A stretch of DNA of 39,260 nucleotides from Terriglobia bacterium (GTDB lineage: Bacteria; Acidobacteriota; Terriglobia; Terriglobales; Acidobacteriaceae): NCBI GenBank assembly GCA_020073285.1, contig JAIQFM010000016.1:1-39260 (forward strand). Reading direction: 5' to 3'. The position numbers were made by a program, and so were the translations under genes. Below are positions 38,744 to 39,260 of the stretch, one piece after another (the stretch's first letter is position 1; each line of letters opens with the position of its first letter). The notes under the pieces were generated by a model that worked only from the letters and a program-made list of their open reading frames with translations, did no database searches and was not told where the DNA came from.

Positions 38744-39260
38744 TATCTTCCGTAGCCCCCTCTGCCTGCCTGCGACATCTCGTCGCGGGTTGACTCCGCG
38801 GTGCCGCTGATGCCCTGCACCCGCAGCTTGAAATCGTCCGGGTTGGAGGCGTTCTCCAGCGCGGTATCGTAGGCAACCAAGCCGTGCGTGTAGAGGTCGT
38901 AGAGCGACTGGTCGAAGGTCTGCATGCCGTATTGCGAGGTGCCGGCCGCGAGCGCTTCCTTGATGGTGCGCGTCTTCTCCGGCACGATGATGCACTCGCG
39001 CACGTAGGCGGTGGAGATCAGCACCTCGACGGCGGGGACGCGCCCGGCGCCATCGCTGCGGCGTACCAGGCGCTGGCTGACGACGGCGCGCAGCGTGGCC
39101 GCCAGTTGCAGCCGGATCTGTTTCTGCTCCGGCGGCGGGAACACGGAGATGATACGGTTGATGGTTTCCACCGCGTCCAAAGTGTGCAGGGTGGAGAAGA
39201 CCATGTGGCCGGTTTCGGCGGCGTGCAGCGCGGTGGCGATGGTTTCCAGGTCGCGCATTT
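38743..39260 (-). CDS. pilT: Type IV pilus retraction ATPase PilT, 3' part
   Basis: This is the C-terminal 172 residues of a PilT-type ATPase; the 5' end is beyond the window. Visible motifs are MRDLETI (Asp/Walker B region), the His box GHMVFSTLHT, and a C-terminal KTRTIKEAL segment where the AIRNLIRE-type motif lies. PilT hexamers pull back type IV pili for twitching motility. A terminator follows at 38694. Confidence 0.93.
   Translation of the reverse strand, partial: MRDLETIATALHAAETGHMVFSTLHTLDAVETINRIISVFPPPEQKQIRLQLAATLRAVVSQRLVRRSDGAGRVPAVEVLISTAYVRECIIVPEKTRTIKEALAAGTSQYGMQTFDQSLYDLYTHGLVAYDTALENASNPDDFKLRVQGISGTAESTRDEMSQAGRGGYGR

Overview
The window is GC-rich DNA that most resembles a member of the Acidobacteriota (Terriglobia/Koribacter-like). 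This is an inference from gene content: an Oar-like TonB-dependent receptor with an N-terminal carboxypeptidase-regulatory domain, a Ku/LigD end-joining pair, a small CxH...CxxH zinc-binding protein, PilT, fused formiminotransferase-cyclodeaminase, and spacers full of palindromic and short tandem repeats. No rRNA, tRNA, CRISPR array, transposase or integrase was seen.

Layout. 1-853 is a repeat-rich spacer. It is followed by a small zinc-ligand protein, an S41 C-terminal processing protease and a convergent single-domain receiver protein. A second repeat island (3.7-4.56 kb) separates these from a TetR / periplasmic adaptor / RND pump efflux operon on the minus strand. 10.0-14.05 kb holds two translationally coupled paralogues with the unusual order TPR - SPASM-like cysteine module - radical SAM core; this is the best candidate here for an undescribed system. 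Next are a CPBP-like membrane protein with a degenerate active site, a small secreted protein with an LPQTA sortase-like tail, a secreted TPR protein overlapping an NfeD/ClpP-class membrane protease, and a FecR-like protein. LigD and Ku are divergent. A TonB-dependent receptor with a small His/Cys-rich protein upstream comes next, then a slipin, a SPOR protein, a sulfite-oxidase-like molybdoenzyme, a secreted protein of unknown function, FtcD, a glutaredoxin-like protein, an acyl-CoA ligase, a secreted Cna/CarboxypepD-type protein, exported RidA, a CYTH enzyme, an endonuclease III-like glycosylase, DUF3788, a methyltransferase, RecX and the 3' end of pilT.

The most striking non-coding signal is a family of degenerate tandem repeats with a strict 7-bp period (8 bp at one locus) in at least a dozen spacers. 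Each locus has its own unit, and some units recur far apart. Several arrays occur as inverted pairs around a short spacer, so they can fold into slip-tolerant hairpins. One pair is 87 bp long and lies in frame inside the nfeD signal-peptide region; others directly abut start or stop codons and take the place of a Shine-Dalgarno sequence. A second dispersed element of about 145 bp is present twice, and GTCCCTnCGGGAC palindromes form two islands.

Functional links: drug efflux with local TetR control, DNA end joining (Ku-LigD), membrane protein quality control (NfeD and slipin, here about 7.8 kb apart), and outer-membrane uptake (the TonB receptor and its small neighbour).
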